The position numbers and the translations under genes are program-made. A DNA stretch of 64,000 nt from Flavobacterium beibuense F44-8 (lineage in GTDB: Bacteria > Bacteroidota > Bacteroidia > Flavobacteriales > Flavobacteriaceae): the NCBI RefSeq assembly GCF_000769915.1, contig NZ_JRLV01000004.1, positions 124,001 through 188,000 on the forward strand. Direction: 5' to 3'. This document shows, in pieces, positions 8,908 to 18,240 of the stretch. A model generated the notes under the pieces. That model had not been told where the DNA came from and made no database searches. It worked only from the letters and a program-made list of their open reading frames with translations. The stretch's first letter is position 1. Every line of letters starts with the position of its first letter.

Positions 8908-9379
8908 CTGTCCCTGCCTTGTTAAGTTTATAAATATTGTAGCGAAACAGGATGATAAAGATAAGAAGCTGTGAGAACATAATGGCACTCATCACTGTTA
9001 GAAATGGCATTCCGTAAATAAACATATAGCTCAATACAATAAGAGCATAGTTTATTATTGTGGCCCATACCAAACTGTGTAAACGTACAGATGTTACCAT
9101 TTCATCTTCATATTTCTCTTTAGAAAAGGCGAATATTATACCAAATACAATTGTAAGTATAACAAGTATTTCATCTGTAACAGAGTCTTCTATCCAGCCA
9201 AAGTTTTTTGTTTCACCTAATAGTCCGTAATCTGCAACTATAGCAAAGACCTTTGTCTTTATAGGAAACTTTTCAAACCCATCTAAAAAATAAAGCAGTG
9301 TTAAAACAATAAAGGAAATCAGGAAAATAATACCACTAATCTTTTTTAGCCTGTACGGAAATAAATAGTTCGTTTTCAT
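8897..9379 (-). CDS. Four-helix membrane protein paired with the Xre regulator
   Basis: A 160-residue inner-membrane protein with four hydrophobic segments: roughly residues 14-36 (ISGIIFLISFIVLTLLYFL), 68-88 (EILVILTIVFGIIFAF), 103-125 and 128-148. A short charged tail ends in GTDEE. I start it at the ATG at 9379, giving MKTNYLFPYRLKK, rather than nine codons earlier, because the earlier start would overlap the promoter element and repeats at 9404-9418. No function is recognised. Its overlap with the Xre gene suggests the membrane protein may modulate or be modulated by that regulator, but this is inference from gene order alone. Confidence 0.7.
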   Translation of the reverse strand: MKTNYLFPYRLKKISGIIFLISFIVLTLLYFLDGFEKFPIKTKVFAIVADYGLLGETKNFGWIEDSVTDEILVILTIVFGIIFAFSKEKYEDEMVTSVRLHSLVWATIINYALIVLSYMFIYGMPFLTVMSAIMFSQLLIFIILFRYNIYKLNKAGTDEE

Positions 9380-9403
9380 GTTGATTGATTTTAAGTTAAG
9401 AAC

Positions 9404-9451
9404 CAAATGTAAAACAAATTTTTCATAATGTAAAACAAACTTTACATTATG
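9404..9451 (-). promoter_or_regulatory. Repeat array and promoter of the membrane protein/Xre operon
   Basis: The minus strand has the -7 box TACATTTG at 9404-9411 (+ strand CAAATGTA). The 13-mer AATGTAAAACAAA occurs at 9406-9418 and again at 9427-9439, 21 bp apart (two helical turns). The second copy is part of a perfect inverted repeat with 11-bp arms, CATAATGTAAA (9424-9434) and TTTACATTATG (9441-9451), with a 6-bp spacer. One site covers the -7 box and the others the -33 region, as expected for an autoregulatory operator. Binding by the Xre protein is inferred from position. Confidence 0.65.
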
Positions 9452-9454
9452 GGG

Positions 9455-9484
9455 TAAAAAAAACCATCAGTTCCCTGATGGTTT
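9455..9484 (-). terminator. Terminator of the DUF1573 gene
   Basis: Read on the minus strand, AAACCATCAG and CTGATGGTTT form a perfect 10-bp stem with a four-base loop, followed by a run of T. It lies just past the DUF1573 stop codon and abuts the Xre operator array. Confidence 0.88.
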
Positions 9485-9510
9485 CTTATCGAATTGCTAT
9501 GAAAACTTAG

Positions 9511-9951
9511 TTATTGCTGAGCAACAACTTTACCTTTAATCGTAAGTACTTTTTTCACGTCGCTATCGTTAGTAGTAACTGTAATAGTTTTAGTAAAGTT
9601 ACCCGGATTAGCTGCATTGTAAGTTGCAGTTACGCTACCTGTTTCTCCCGGTTTGATAGGAGTTTTAGTATAGTTAGTAGCTGTACATCCGCAAGATGCT
9701 TTTACGTGAGTAATTAATATAGTTTGATCTGTAGTGTTTTTAAATGTAAACTCGTGAGATGCAGGATGACCTTTTTCTACCTCACCAAAGTTGAATACGT
9801 CTTCAGTCCAGGTGATTTTTGATGGTTCAGAAGTTTTAGCTTCTGTAAGGTTCGTCACTTTTTTAGCAGTCGCTGTTTGAGCATTTGCTGAGTTAGAAAC
9901 AAAAAATAACGCTCCTACCACTGCAAATAATGAAAGTTTTAATGTTTTCAT
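9511..9951 (-). CDS. Secreted DUF1573 protein
   Basis: A 146-residue exported protein. Residues 1-25 are a signal peptide ending VSNSANAQ. The mature part is one immunoglobulin-like beta-sandwich of the DUF1573 (ASPM/SPD-2/Hydin-like) type: VFNFGEVEKGHPASHEFTFK, then TDQTILITHVKASCGCT, with the family's conserved CGC turn, and PIKPGETGSVTATYNA. Members are abundant in Bacteroidota envelopes, but no biochemical role is established. It is a single-gene unit, with its own terminator downstream and a candidate -7 box about 50 bases upstream of the start codon. Confidence 0.88.
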   Translation of the reverse strand: MKTLKLSLFAVVGALFFVSNSANAQTATAKKVTNLTEAKTSEPSKITWTEDVFNFGEVEKGHPASHEFTFKNTTDQTILITHVKASCGCTATNYTKTPIKPGETGSVTATYNAANPGNFTKTITVTTNDSDVKKVLTIKGKVVAQQ

Positions 9952-10001
9952 AATTTGAATTATTAAATTTGGTTAATACTGTTTTTCGCTTTGTAATATC
10001 A

Positions 10002-10009
10002 CAAATATA
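10002..10009 (-). promoter_or_regulatory. Candidate -7 box for the DUF1573 gene
   Basis: The minus strand reads TATATTTG, an exact TANNTTTG match, about 50 bases upstream of the start codon. The nearest TTG is 14 bases further upstream, shorter than the usual spacing. The rest of the 161-base divergent region holds a TAACATGTTA palindrome at 10057-10066 and several GTTAA repeats of unknown meaning. Confidence 0.35.
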
Positions 10010-10112
10010 TTTACTAAAATCCACAAATTTGTTAATCAGCTTCAAACTCTTGTTAATAACATGTTAACGTGTTGTACAGTAGCGTTTTTTAGAGTAATAT
10101 CGACCTTATAAA

Positions 10113-11402
10113 ATGGGTGTTTTGAAATTCAGCAAACTAAATATAGTCGTATTTATAGGATTTATCGCCATAGCCGGGGTACTAATCATGCAGCTGCTTA
10201 TGCTAAATCAGGCCTATACTTTTGAGAAAAAGGAAATTGGCGAAAAAATACACTTTGCCCTGCAGGATGTGGTAAATAAAATATACCGCGACAATAACAG
10301 TGACCTCCCTGCTGCTTCTCCTATTAAAAAAGTATCGGAAGATTATTATGTGGTAAACGTAGATGATGCCTTTGAGGCTCCTATACTGGAATACTATCTT
10401 AACCTGGAGTTCCAAAAGGTAAAACTGGACATGGATTATGAATATGCCATTTACGACTGCGCGTCAGACGAGATGGTTTATGGAGAATATATTACAGACA
10501 ACGGCACTTCGGTCAAAAACGAAAAGAAGTGTGAAAACTGCTTTACTAAAAAAGAAGGGCTGGTATATTACTTTGCCGTGCGTTTCCCCGATCTTAAATA
10601 CAGTTATATTTCGTCACTACAGCAATACTGGATATACACAGGAGTACTGTTCCTGGTACTGGTTATTTATGTATATTCCGTTTTCCTAATGCTGAAGCAA
10701 AAAAAGTACAGCGAGCTCCAAAAGGACTTTATCAATAATATGACGCATGAATTTAAAACGCCATTGTCGTCCATACTTATTGCGTCTAACTATGCAGTAA
10801 AACAACCGGAAATAGAAGCTAACCCAAAGCTCAATAAATATTTAGACATTATTATTGAGCAAAGCAACAAGCTCAACCAACATGTGGAGAAGGTATTGAA
10901 CGTGGCGAAGTCTGACGGAATGCACCGCGGTATTCATAAAAAGGAATTCAACATTATGGACTCCCTACAGTTGGTTAAAGATAATGCCCTGCTTAAATAC
11001 AATCATGCTACCATAAATCTTAACAGCGCTAGGGGCGATTACAATATATATGCCGATGAATTCCACTTTTATAATATAGCCTTTAATATAGTGGAAAATG
11101 CTGTAAAATATGGTCCTAACGGAAGTACACAGGTAAATATTAACCTTGTGGAAACACCTAAAAAACTGGAAATACGTTTTACCGATAACGGTCCGGGTAT
11201 CCCTAAAAGCCATTTGGATTATGTTTTTGACCGATTTTACCGTGTACCGCGTGAAAACAAAGAGGAGGTTGAAGGCTTTGGTCTCGGATTATTTTATGTA
11301 AAAAAAATATGTGATCTTCATAAATGGAAAATCAGTATTATAAACAACCCTGATAAAGGTATTACCGTAACCATTGCCATACCTAAAAAGAGCATACTAT
11401 GA
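10113..11402 (+). CDS. Membrane sensor histidine kinase
   Basis: A 429-residue two-component sensor. Transmembrane helices at about 11-31 and 171-194 flank a periplasmic domain of about 140 residues; no HAMP domain is evident. The dimerisation/phosphoacceptor box is INNMTHEFKTPLSS with His212, followed by the HATPase_c motifs N (NIVENAVKYG), G1 (DNGPGIP), F (FDRFYRVPR) and G2 (GFGLGLFYVK). The periplasmic domain has Cys116 and a CENC pair (Cys140 and Cys143), which could be redox- or metal-sensitive. Its stop overlaps the start of the response-regulator gene (ATGA). The domain layout resembles the RprX type of Bacteroidota. Confidence 0.93.
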   Translation: MGVLKFSKLNIVVFIGFIAIAGVLIMQLLMLNQAYTFEKKEIGEKIHFALQDVVNKIYRDNNSDLPAASPIKKVSEDYYVVNVDDAFEAPILEYYLNLEFQKVKLDMDYEYAIYDCASDEMVYGEYITDNGTSVKNEKKCENCFTKKEGLVYYFAVRFPDLKYSYISSLQQYWIYTGVLFLVLVIYVYSVFLMLKQKKYSELQKDFINNMTHEFKTPLSSILIASNYAVKQPEIEANPKLNKYLDIIIEQSNKLNQHVEKVLNVAKSDGMHRGIHKKEFNIMDSLQLVKDNALLKYNHATINLNSARGDYNIYADEFHFYNIAFNIVENAVKYGPNGSTQVNINLVETPKKLEIRFTDNGPGIPKSHLDYVFDRFYRVPRENKEEVEGFGLGLFYVKKICDLHKWKISIINNPDKGITVTIAIPKKSIL

Positions 11403-12085
11403 GCAGGAAAAAAATACTCTACGTAGAAGACGATAACACTCTGGCTTTCCTCACATCAGACAATTTGGAACAGCATTATGAAGTGGTACACTTCGCTAAC
11501 GGAAATGAGGCTTTTGAAGCTTTTAAGAAAAATGCTTTCGACCTGTGTGTACTGGATATTATGTTACCGGGAATGGACGGGTTTGACCTCGCTGCAGCAA
11601 TACGCGAACTGGATGTGGAAATCCCTATTATTTTCCTTTCGGCAAAAACCCTTAAGGAAGACCGTATTAAGGGACTTAAACTGGGCGCCGACGATTATCT
11701 TGTAAAGCCTTACAGTATTGAGGAGCTTATCTTAAAAATTGAAGTGTTCCTGCAACGTAGCCAAAAGCACGTGGCAGCAAAAAATAGTACCCACACCATT
11801 GGTGCTTTTGTATTTGATCCTGAAAATTATGCCCTGACCAAAGGGAAAGAAACCATAATGCTAACCGAAAGAGAATCGGCACTACTAAAACTGTTTATAG
11901 AACATAAAAATACCATACTGAAACGTGAAGTGATACTCAAATCGCTATGGGGTACAGATGATTATTTTATGGGACGAAGTATGGATGTGTTTATTTCCCG
12001 ATTAAGGAAAATTTTCCGTGAAGATGAAAGCATCCGTATAGAGAACATACCAAGAATAGGGTTTAAACTGGTAGCCCCCGAGTAG
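11399..12085 (+). CDS. OmpR/PhoB-family response regulator
   Basis: A 228-residue cytoplasmic partner of the preceding kinase. The receiver domain (residues 1-118) has the acidic pocket VEDDN, the phosphoacceptor Asp53 in CVLDIMLPGMDGFD, the switch Ser in IFLSAK and the Lys in DDYLVKPY. The C-terminal winged helix (about 130-228) follows the OmpR pattern: LTERESALLKLFIEHKN, LKSLWG and the recognition region SMDVFISRLRKIF. It starts inside the kinase gene's last codons (overlap of four bases), so the pair is translationally coupled. It resembles RprY; the regulon is not indicated by the neighbourhood. Confidence 0.93.
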   Translation: MSRKKILYVEDDNTLAFLTSDNLEQHYEVVHFANGNEAFEAFKKNAFDLCVLDIMLPGMDGFDLAAAIRELDVEIPIIFLSAKTLKEDRIKGLKLGADDYLVKPYSIEELILKIEVFLQRSQKHVAAKNSTHTIGAFVFDPENYALTKGKETIMLTERESALLKLFIEHKNTILKREVILKSLWGTDDYFMGRSMDVFISRLRKIFREDESIRIENIPRIGFKLVAPE

Positions 12086-12091
12086 TAATCA

Positions 12092-12125
12092 GTGTTCGAT
12101 AACCGGCACAGCAATTACCGAACAC
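12092..12125. terminator. Possible weak bidirectional terminator hairpin
   Basis: GTGTTCG and CGAACAC form a 7-bp stem with a 20-base loop between the convergent response-regulator and cytochrome genes. No T-run follows on either strand, so it is only a candidate. Confidence 0.3.
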
Positions 12126-12136
12126 CAATACCTGTA

Positions 12137-12547
12137 TTACTTTTCAATAATACTGTACATATAATCTTCCAGTGCTTTCAGCTCTTTGTCTGAAAAGTTT
12201 TTGGTAATTAAAAAGTTGGTTTTCATTACCTCATATTGTGACGGATCTACCAATGGTTCTCCTTTTCCTTTTAGAAACTGAACCATATCTCCGTTTTTCT
12301 CTTTATATATCCGGGCTATTTCAGCTATGCTTGGCCCAATCACTTTTTTATCGGGTTTGTGACAGGAAAAACAATTCCCCTTGCCGTTAAAAATATCACG
12401 CCCTAAAGCTACTGAAGGGTCTTGGGATATACCCGCAGCTTCAGCTCCTTCATCAGACGATTTAGTGGTAACAATAGTTTCTTTTTTCTCTTCCTGTTTA
12501 CATGAAAACAGCGAAACAGTTAATAGCAGTAGTAGTAATTTTTTCAT
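12137..12547 (-). CDS. Class I cytochrome c lipoprotein
   Basis: A 136-residue exported electron-transfer protein. The signal peptide ends in a lipobox (LFSC, Cys16), so the mature protein is a lipoprotein. A flexible linker of about 30 residues precedes a single cytochrome c domain with the haem-binding CFSCH (Cys59, Cys62, His63) and a distal methionine candidate in VMKTNFLITKNFSDKEL. It resembles the monohaem c551/c552 group. It sits four dozen bases downstream of hemB on the same strand, so it could be transcribed with the haem genes; a metabolic link (haem supply to a c-type cytochrome) is plausible but inferred. Confidence 0.88.
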   Translation of the reverse strand: MKKLLLLLLTVSLFSCKQEEKKETIVTTKSSDEGAEAAGISQDPSVALGRDIFNGKGNCFSCHKPDKKVIGPSIAEIARIYKEKNGDMVQFLKGKGEPLVDPSQYEVMKTNFLITKNFSDKELKALEDYMYSIIEK

Positions 12548-12592
12548 GGTATAAAAATATGCCCCAACAGGTTGTGATGAGGCAATATAATG

Positions 12593-13582
<990 letters not shown>

Positions 13583-14536
13583 TTAAATTTTTATTTTCTC
13601 TTTTATCTCTTCTGTTTTTTCCTTCAGGAATCTTGGCGGATCAAACCTGTAACCAAAAAACACCGTGCCGTAAGCAATAGTATCGTCCATATTTACAGCC
13701 GTATCGGCATTATGGTTAGATGCTAAAACTTTAGCATAAACCCCGCCATAAAAGGTTTCAGAATTATATCCCAATGATAGTGTTAAACCTGCCTGTGTCA
13801 AAAAATCGGTATCGCTAATACTACCGTCTTTAGTGTACGTCACCCCGGCACCTAGCGACAGGCCTCCGGCAATAAGTATGTTTTTTGCCACTACCCAGTT
13901 GTAATTGTAAGCCGGAGATAGTGCCACATCCAGAAAATAACTTTTACCTCCCAGTTGCGGTTCTTTCCTACCGTTAAACTCGGTATAATAATAACTTAGT
14001 GACGGCGCAAAACTCCCCGTACTTTTAAGCTGCCTTTCGTTTTGAAAAGCCAGTGCCCTAAACGAATAATTATCGTTAAACACATAACTGGTGCTACCGC
14101 CTATTTTTATGGTTTTTAATCCCGACAGGTATACGCTTTCATAATCATCTACCTCCAGCGAAATACCTTTTTGATAATACAGGTCAAAATGCTGCATCCA
14201 CTTCCCTAAAAACAGGTTAAGCCCGAATGAAGTCATCTTACTATCCCTGTTATCCTTATTCTCTGCAAAGAACTTAGGGGCAAACCCCAAATTAAACGAT
14301 ATAAAATCGTACTGAACCGATACGCCCAGTGTCCTTCTTTCATTAGGAACCATATTTATAGTTGTTCCTATATCTTCATAATCAAGGGTAAACTGATTTG
14401 AGGTATTGAGCGTAAACAGCTGTACCGATAACTTATCTGGAAATTTTTGGATATAGGCACTGGTAATACTGTCGGCCTGTGCAAAGCAACCCGAGCCAGT
14501 TAGCAATAGCGCCCCTATAAATCCTTTTATACCCAA
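13583..14536 (-). CDS. Exported DUF4421-like protein, probable outer-membrane barrel
   Basis: A 317-residue protein with an N-terminal signal peptide (about residues 1-20, ending GCFAQA). The rest has the alternating hydrophobic/polar strands and aromatic-rich turns of a beta-barrel, for example SVQYDFISFNLGFAPKFF and TSFGLNLFLGKW, and it ends with a charged tail rather than an aromatic residue. I take it as a DUF4421-type protein, from recollection of the family pattern. No function is known. It overlaps the 3' end of hemF by 10 bases, so it is translated as part of the hemF-hemB unit. Any role in porphyrin handling would be speculation. Confidence 0.65.
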   Translation of the reverse strand: MGIKGFIGALLLTGSGCFAQADSITSAYIQKFPDKLSVQLFTLNTSNQFTLDYEDIGTTINMVPNERRTLGVSVQYDFISFNLGFAPKFFAENKDNRDSKMTSFGLNLFLGKWMQHFDLYYQKGISLEVDDYESVYLSGLKTIKIGGSTSYVFNDNYSFRALAFQNERQLKSTGSFAPSLSYYYTEFNGRKEPQLGGKSYFLDVALSPAYNYNWVVAKNILIAGGLSLGAGVTYTKDGSISDTDFLTQAGLTLSLGYNSETFYGGVYAKVLASNHNADTAVNMDDTIAYGTVFFGYRFDPPRFLKEKTEEIKEKIKI

Positions 14537-15429
14537 TTAACCGGTTTCATTAATACTTCTATCAATTTCTCTTCCTCACTACCCTTTTCAGGATGGTGGT
14601 CGTATACCCATTGTACATGTGGCGGCAAGCTCATAAGGATACTCTCTATTCTACCATTGGTTTTAAGCCCAAAAAGCGTACCCTTGTCATGTACCAGGTT
14701 AAATTCCACATAACGGCCACGGCGTATTTCCTGCCATGTCCTGTTCTCTTCTGTATATTCTGTATCTTTTCTTCTTTCAACAATAGGCACATACGCCTCA
14801 AGGAAACTGTTACCCACTTCGGTCACAAAGCCATACCAGTTTTCCATACTAAAGCTATCGGTAGCCTTACAGTGGTCAAAAAACAGTCCGCCTACGCCAC
14901 GCGCCTCATTGCGGTGTGCATTCCAGAAATAGTCGTCACACTGTTGCTTAAATTTAGTATAAAATTCCGGATTATGCTTGTCGCAGGCTGTTTTACAGGT
15001 TTGGTGGAAGTGTTTTGCATCTTCCTCAAAAAGGTAATAAGGCGTTAAATCCTGACCACCGCCAAACCAACTGTTTACCAGGTTACCTTCTTTATCATAC
15101 ATTTCAAAATACCTCCAGTTGGCATGCACTGTAGGTACAAACGGATTTTTAGGGTGTATTACAAGACTCAGTCCGCAGGCAAAAAAATCAACATCGCCTA
15201 CATTAAAATAAGTCTGCATTGCCTTAGGTAACGGACCGTGTACGGCAGAGATATTCACTCCTCCCTTTTCAAACACATTCCCGTTTTCTATAACACGGGT
15301 ACGACCACCGCCACCTTCAAGGCGTTCCCATAGGTCCTGCCTAAATTTTGCTTTGCCGTCTACCGCTTCCAGCTTTGATGTTATGGTATCCTGTAAATCC
15401 TGTATGTATTGGTAAAATTTATCTTTCAT
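14527..15429 (-). CDS. hemF: Oxygen-dependent coproporphyrinogen III oxidase
   Basis: Decarboxylates two propionates of coproporphyrinogen III to give protoporphyrinogen IX, using molecular oxygen. The 300-residue protein carries the family signatures AVHGPLPKAM, FFACGLSLVIHPKNPFVPT, HANWRYFE, WFGGGQDLTPYY and the later RNEARGVGGLFFD and RRGRYVEFNLVHDKGT, with the conserved histidines and Arg residues of the active site. The presence of this aerobic enzyme, rather than HemN, points to aerobic haem synthesis. It begins three bases after the stop of the upstream 622-residue protein gene and overlaps the next gene. Confidence 0.97.
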   Translation of the reverse strand: MKDKFYQYIQDLQDTITSKLEAVDGKAKFRQDLWERLEGGGGRTRVIENGNVFEKGGVNISAVHGPLPKAMQTYFNVGDVDFFACGLSLVIHPKNPFVPTVHANWRYFEMYDKEGNLVNSWFGGGQDLTPYYLFEEDAKHFHQTCKTACDKHNPEFYTKFKQQCDDYFWNAHRNEARGVGGLFFDHCKATDSFSMENWYGFVTEVGNSFLEAYVPIVERRKDTEYTEENRTWQEIRRGRYVEFNLVHDKGTLFGLKTNGRIESILMSLPPHVQWVYDHHPEKGSEEEKLIEVLMKPVNWV

Positions 15430-15431
15430 GA

Positions 15432-17300
15432 TTAATAACCTTCTTCCTCGTAAGTATAATCTAGTTTATAGTCTTTTTTTAATTTTTCTACTTTTTTTCT
15501 CTCTCCAAATATGTAGTTAGCATATTGGTCTCCGGTATAAACAGCAACAAATTCCTCTTTAATCCCAGCCTCTTTTACAATGGTATTTAACAAATTCAAA
15601 AAAGTATCCATGTCATACCAGTCTCCGAAATTTTCGGGAAACATAACGTAACATTTATCCTTATAGGTTACAAACAACTGAGTGTCTGTACTGTCTTTCG
15701 GAGCATTAAATCTGGTTTCCTGATAAGCCTTTACCCCTGATAATTTACCCCTTGTATGTTTTACAAACTCTAAAATCAGGTTGTCGTGATCTGCAGGGTA
15801 AGCAGATGATTCCGTATCAAATTCTATACTTATACCAGCTTTATATAAACTTTTGTATATAACCAAATCATCATAAGAAAAATCATTTGTCTTAAAAACA
15901 ACAGCATCAAAATCATTGTCAACAAGACCTATATCCCTAATATATTTATCTGTATACTCCTCTGTTTGATTAACCCTGTCGTAGCGCTCAAGCATTTCCT
16001 GTTTTGTAATATCGTCTTCAATATATGCTTGGGTCAACTCTGTAAAATTGGGTAAATACTTAAATATATCTGTAAAAAACCATGCTTCTTTTCGTCTTAT
16101 TTTTTCAATTAAATCAAACTTTTTGAAAAGAGCTACATATACTTCCGGTGCAAGCTTTTTCTCCTCAGAAATCTTATGACACAATCGATTAAAATTATTT
16201 AGTACAGTAAACTGGTGCGTATTCTCAATTATTTCAATTTGCTTTGAGGGGTCATACGTTTCAAAAAAAGTTATTTTAAAATTATTTTTCAACGTAGCTT
16301 TGAGTTCCTCATTTTCAAAATTATCTATACTTTTTAGAAAAGCCTTTTTTACTTTTTCTTTTTGTTCTGTATTCCCATGTGCAAAAACTTCTGATATACA
16401 ATTCATAATAAGAAGCTCTTTCCTTTTTTGTGAAAAGCCGGTTATAGTATAAGTTTTTCCTGAAGTATGAATTTCTACCGTTATAAAATCAGATGGAAGA
16501 TATGTATCTTCTGATGGTGTGTCATAAAAAAAACTTTCCTTTACCGGATTTTTCAAAACTATTTCCGTCATAAAATTGAGGATTTTAACTTTTATCTCCG
16601 GCGTTCCGTTTTGAAGGAAAAGACTTAAGTCTTCTCCAAACAGAGCACTGCTTTTTACCTCATTAGGATTAATACAATAGTCTACTGTTTTTTCACTTGT
16701 TCCGTCACTACCCAGCCAATATAAAATACGGTCTTCATTTGTCGATTTTCCCGATAGCAACCTTTCCTCAAACAATTTAATATATCCCTCTACTCTGTTA
16801 TAACCTAAAAACTGAACTATTGTATGCTCCAGCTCAGGTTCTTCAATTAAAGGAAACAGCTCTTTTTTAATTGAATCGTCTAAAAAAAGTGTTGTTCTCT
16901 TAGTAGCATCATATTCCAGTTCTAACTCATTAAACAAATCACTAATTGCTATAACGTCACGGCTTTTTAGTATTGCGATAATTTGCGGAATAGTTGTTTT
17001 ATCCCCTTTTTTATAACGCTCACCAAGCATATTTTCCTTAGCAAGCTTCAGTTCATTTTCCTTTATTTCCTTTTCCCTGTTTCGGGCATCAATGTAACGG
17101 TTTATTAATGCCACATTCTCTCTATCAGTTATAACAAAAAGCTGAGTAGCCTCACGCCCCATACTTATATCGGCTATTATACTGTTAATCCTACTGCTGT
17201 CTGATTTCATATCCTGAGAATATACAACGTGTATATTAACCACACTGATTAAAACCAGCATGAAAAAATTTAACCCTTTTAGGCAATTGCTATTTCCCAT
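15432..17300 (-). CDS. Large secreted protein of unknown function
   Basis: A 622-residue protein that I do not recognise. Residues 1-29 form a plausible signal peptide (hydrophobic core FFMLVLISVVNIHVVYS, then QD). The mature part is rich in Lys, Glu and aromatic residues and looks mostly alpha-helical up to about residue 450, as in repeat proteins. The last 130 residues look alpha/beta, with FDTESSAYPADHDNLILEF and YVMFPENFGDWYDMDTF. There is no cysteine cluster, lipobox or further membrane segment. The gene is more AT-rich than its haem-gene neighbours. It overlaps the acetyltransferase gene by 11 bases and ends three bases before hemF, so it is embedded in the haem transcript. Confidence 0.7.
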   Translation of the reverse strand: MGNSNCLKGLNFFMLVLISVVNIHVVYSQDMKSDSSRINSIIADISMGREATQLFVITDRENVALINRYIDARNREKEIKENELKLAKENMLGERYKKGDKTTIPQIIAILKSRDVIAISDLFNELELEYDATKRTTLFLDDSIKKELFPLIEEPELEHTIVQFLGYNRVEGYIKLFEERLLSGKSTNEDRILYWLGSDGTSEKTVDYCINPNEVKSSALFGEDLSLFLQNGTPEIKVKILNFMTEIVLKNPVKESFFYDTPSEDTYLPSDFITVEIHTSGKTYTITGFSQKRKELLIMNCISEVFAHGNTEQKEKVKKAFLKSIDNFENEELKATLKNNFKITFFETYDPSKQIEIIENTHQFTVLNNFNRLCHKISEEKKLAPEVYVALFKKFDLIEKIRRKEAWFFTDIFKYLPNFTELTQAYIEDDITKQEMLERYDRVNQTEEYTDKYIRDIGLVDNDFDAVVFKTNDFSYDDLVIYKSLYKAGISIEFDTESSAYPADHDNLILEFVKHTRGKLSGVKAYQETRFNAPKDSTDTQLFVTYKDKCYVMFPENFGDWYDMDTFLNLLNTIVKEAGIKEEFVAVYTGDQYANYIFGERKKVEKLKKDYKLDYTYEEEGY

Positions 17301-17838
17301 TGTAGTACTCTGATTTTAATAGTCCGAAATAAATAATATCTTCAAACTCGCCATATCCGTTCCTGAATTCCTGTCTAAGTATGCCTTCCTTTACAAACCC
17401 GTTCTTTTCGGCAATGCGCTGGCTACCCCTGTTTACCGGAGAGGTACATATAAAAACCTTATTCATCCCTATTTCTGTAAAACAGAAATCAACAGCATTA
17501 GCAACCGCTTTGGTTATTATCCCTTTACCTTCATAATCCATATCTATAAAATAGGCCAGTTCACATTTACTGGTCCTTACAGAAATATTTTTAACCACCA
17601 CATAACCTATAAGTTTTGTAGTAAGCGGACTGCGCAGGTAAAAGTAATAACCTTCCTTTTTCTGTTCGGTTTCCAGTGCCTGGGTGAGGAACTGTTCGGT
17701 TTTCTCAAGATCAGAATTGGCAAAAGCCGTAATTGGAAATGTTTTGCGTATGTGCTCCCTGTTCCTGTCCACAAGGTTAAAAAACTCCTGCGGAAGTATT
17801 TGTGCTATACGGTCTGTTCTCCAGCTTACGGTTTCCAT
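17290..17838 (-). CDS. GNAT-family N-acetyltransferase (RimJ/RimL-like)
   Basis: A 182-residue cytoplasmic acetyltransferase of the ribosomal-protein-acetylase branch. It has the N-terminal HIRKTFPITAF region, the acetyl-CoA binding loop around FIDMDYEGKGIITKAV, the strand NKVFICTSPVNRGSQRIAEK, and the closing pattern GFVKEGILRQEFRNG, all typical of RimJ/RimL/YdaF-type enzymes. The acceptor is unknown; members acetylate protein N-termini, polyamines or small metabolites. The gene overlaps the downstream secreted-protein gene by 11 bases and lies six bases after the preceding small gene, so it is co-transcribed with both. Confidence 0.88.
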   Translation of the reverse strand: METVSWRTDRIAQILPQEFFNLVDRNREHIRKTFPITAFANSDLEKTEQFLTQALETEQKKEGYYFYLRSPLTTKLIGYVVVKNISVRTSKCELAYFIDMDYEGKGIITKAVANAVDFCFTEIGMNKVFICTSPVNRGSQRIAEKNGFVKEGILRQEFRNGYGEFEDIIYFGLLKSEYYNGK

Positions 17839-17844
17839 GGCCTG

Positions 17845-18213
17845 CTATTTTAACCGGGATATTTTGTTTGCAATATCAAAAGAAAAAACTTTGCTCCCTG
17901 ATTGTATGTAACTATATAAAGATACAGCCTTTTGTTTTAGTTCGCTGTAGTTTTCATTCTCGGAAAGCTTCGCCAGGAAGTCGGCAAAAAGCTCCATATT
18001 CTGCCAGTCTGTACCGGCCTCTGTCAAATGGTTATTAAGCGCTTCCGGAGTAATGGTTTTAAGTTTTTCTAATGATAAACCTATCCCTTCAAGCTGGGCA
18101 TCTGCATCATCATCACTCCATCCGTCGGGCACAAAAACAAGGGATATCAGTTTTTTAAGCTGATTATTAATCCTTTCGTTGTCTTCATCCCTTAAACCTA
18201 AACTAAGCGGCAT
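17845..18213 (-). CDS. Small hypothetical protein in the haem block
   Basis: A 122-residue protein without signal peptide or membrane segments. It looks all-alpha: helices at about 9-26, 42-56, 64-73 and 76-108, with an acidic VPDGWSDDDADAQLEG loop. I do not recognise the family. Its start follows an unusual hairpin (18241-18270) downstream of hemE, and its stop is six bases before the acetyltransferase gene, so it opens the distal part of the haem block (this gene, the acetyltransferase, the secreted protein, hemF, the barrel-like protein, hemB). The start codon ATG is supported by the clean soluble N-terminus. Confidence 0.65.
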   Translation of the reverse strand: MPLSLGLRDEDNERINNQLKKLISLVFVPDGWSDDDADAQLEGIGLSLEKLKTITPEALNNHLTEAGTDWQNMELFADFLAKLSENENYSELKQKAVSLYSYIQSGSKVFSFDIANKISRLK

Positions 18214-18240
18214 AACATTGTGGTGTTTCGTAATCAGTGT

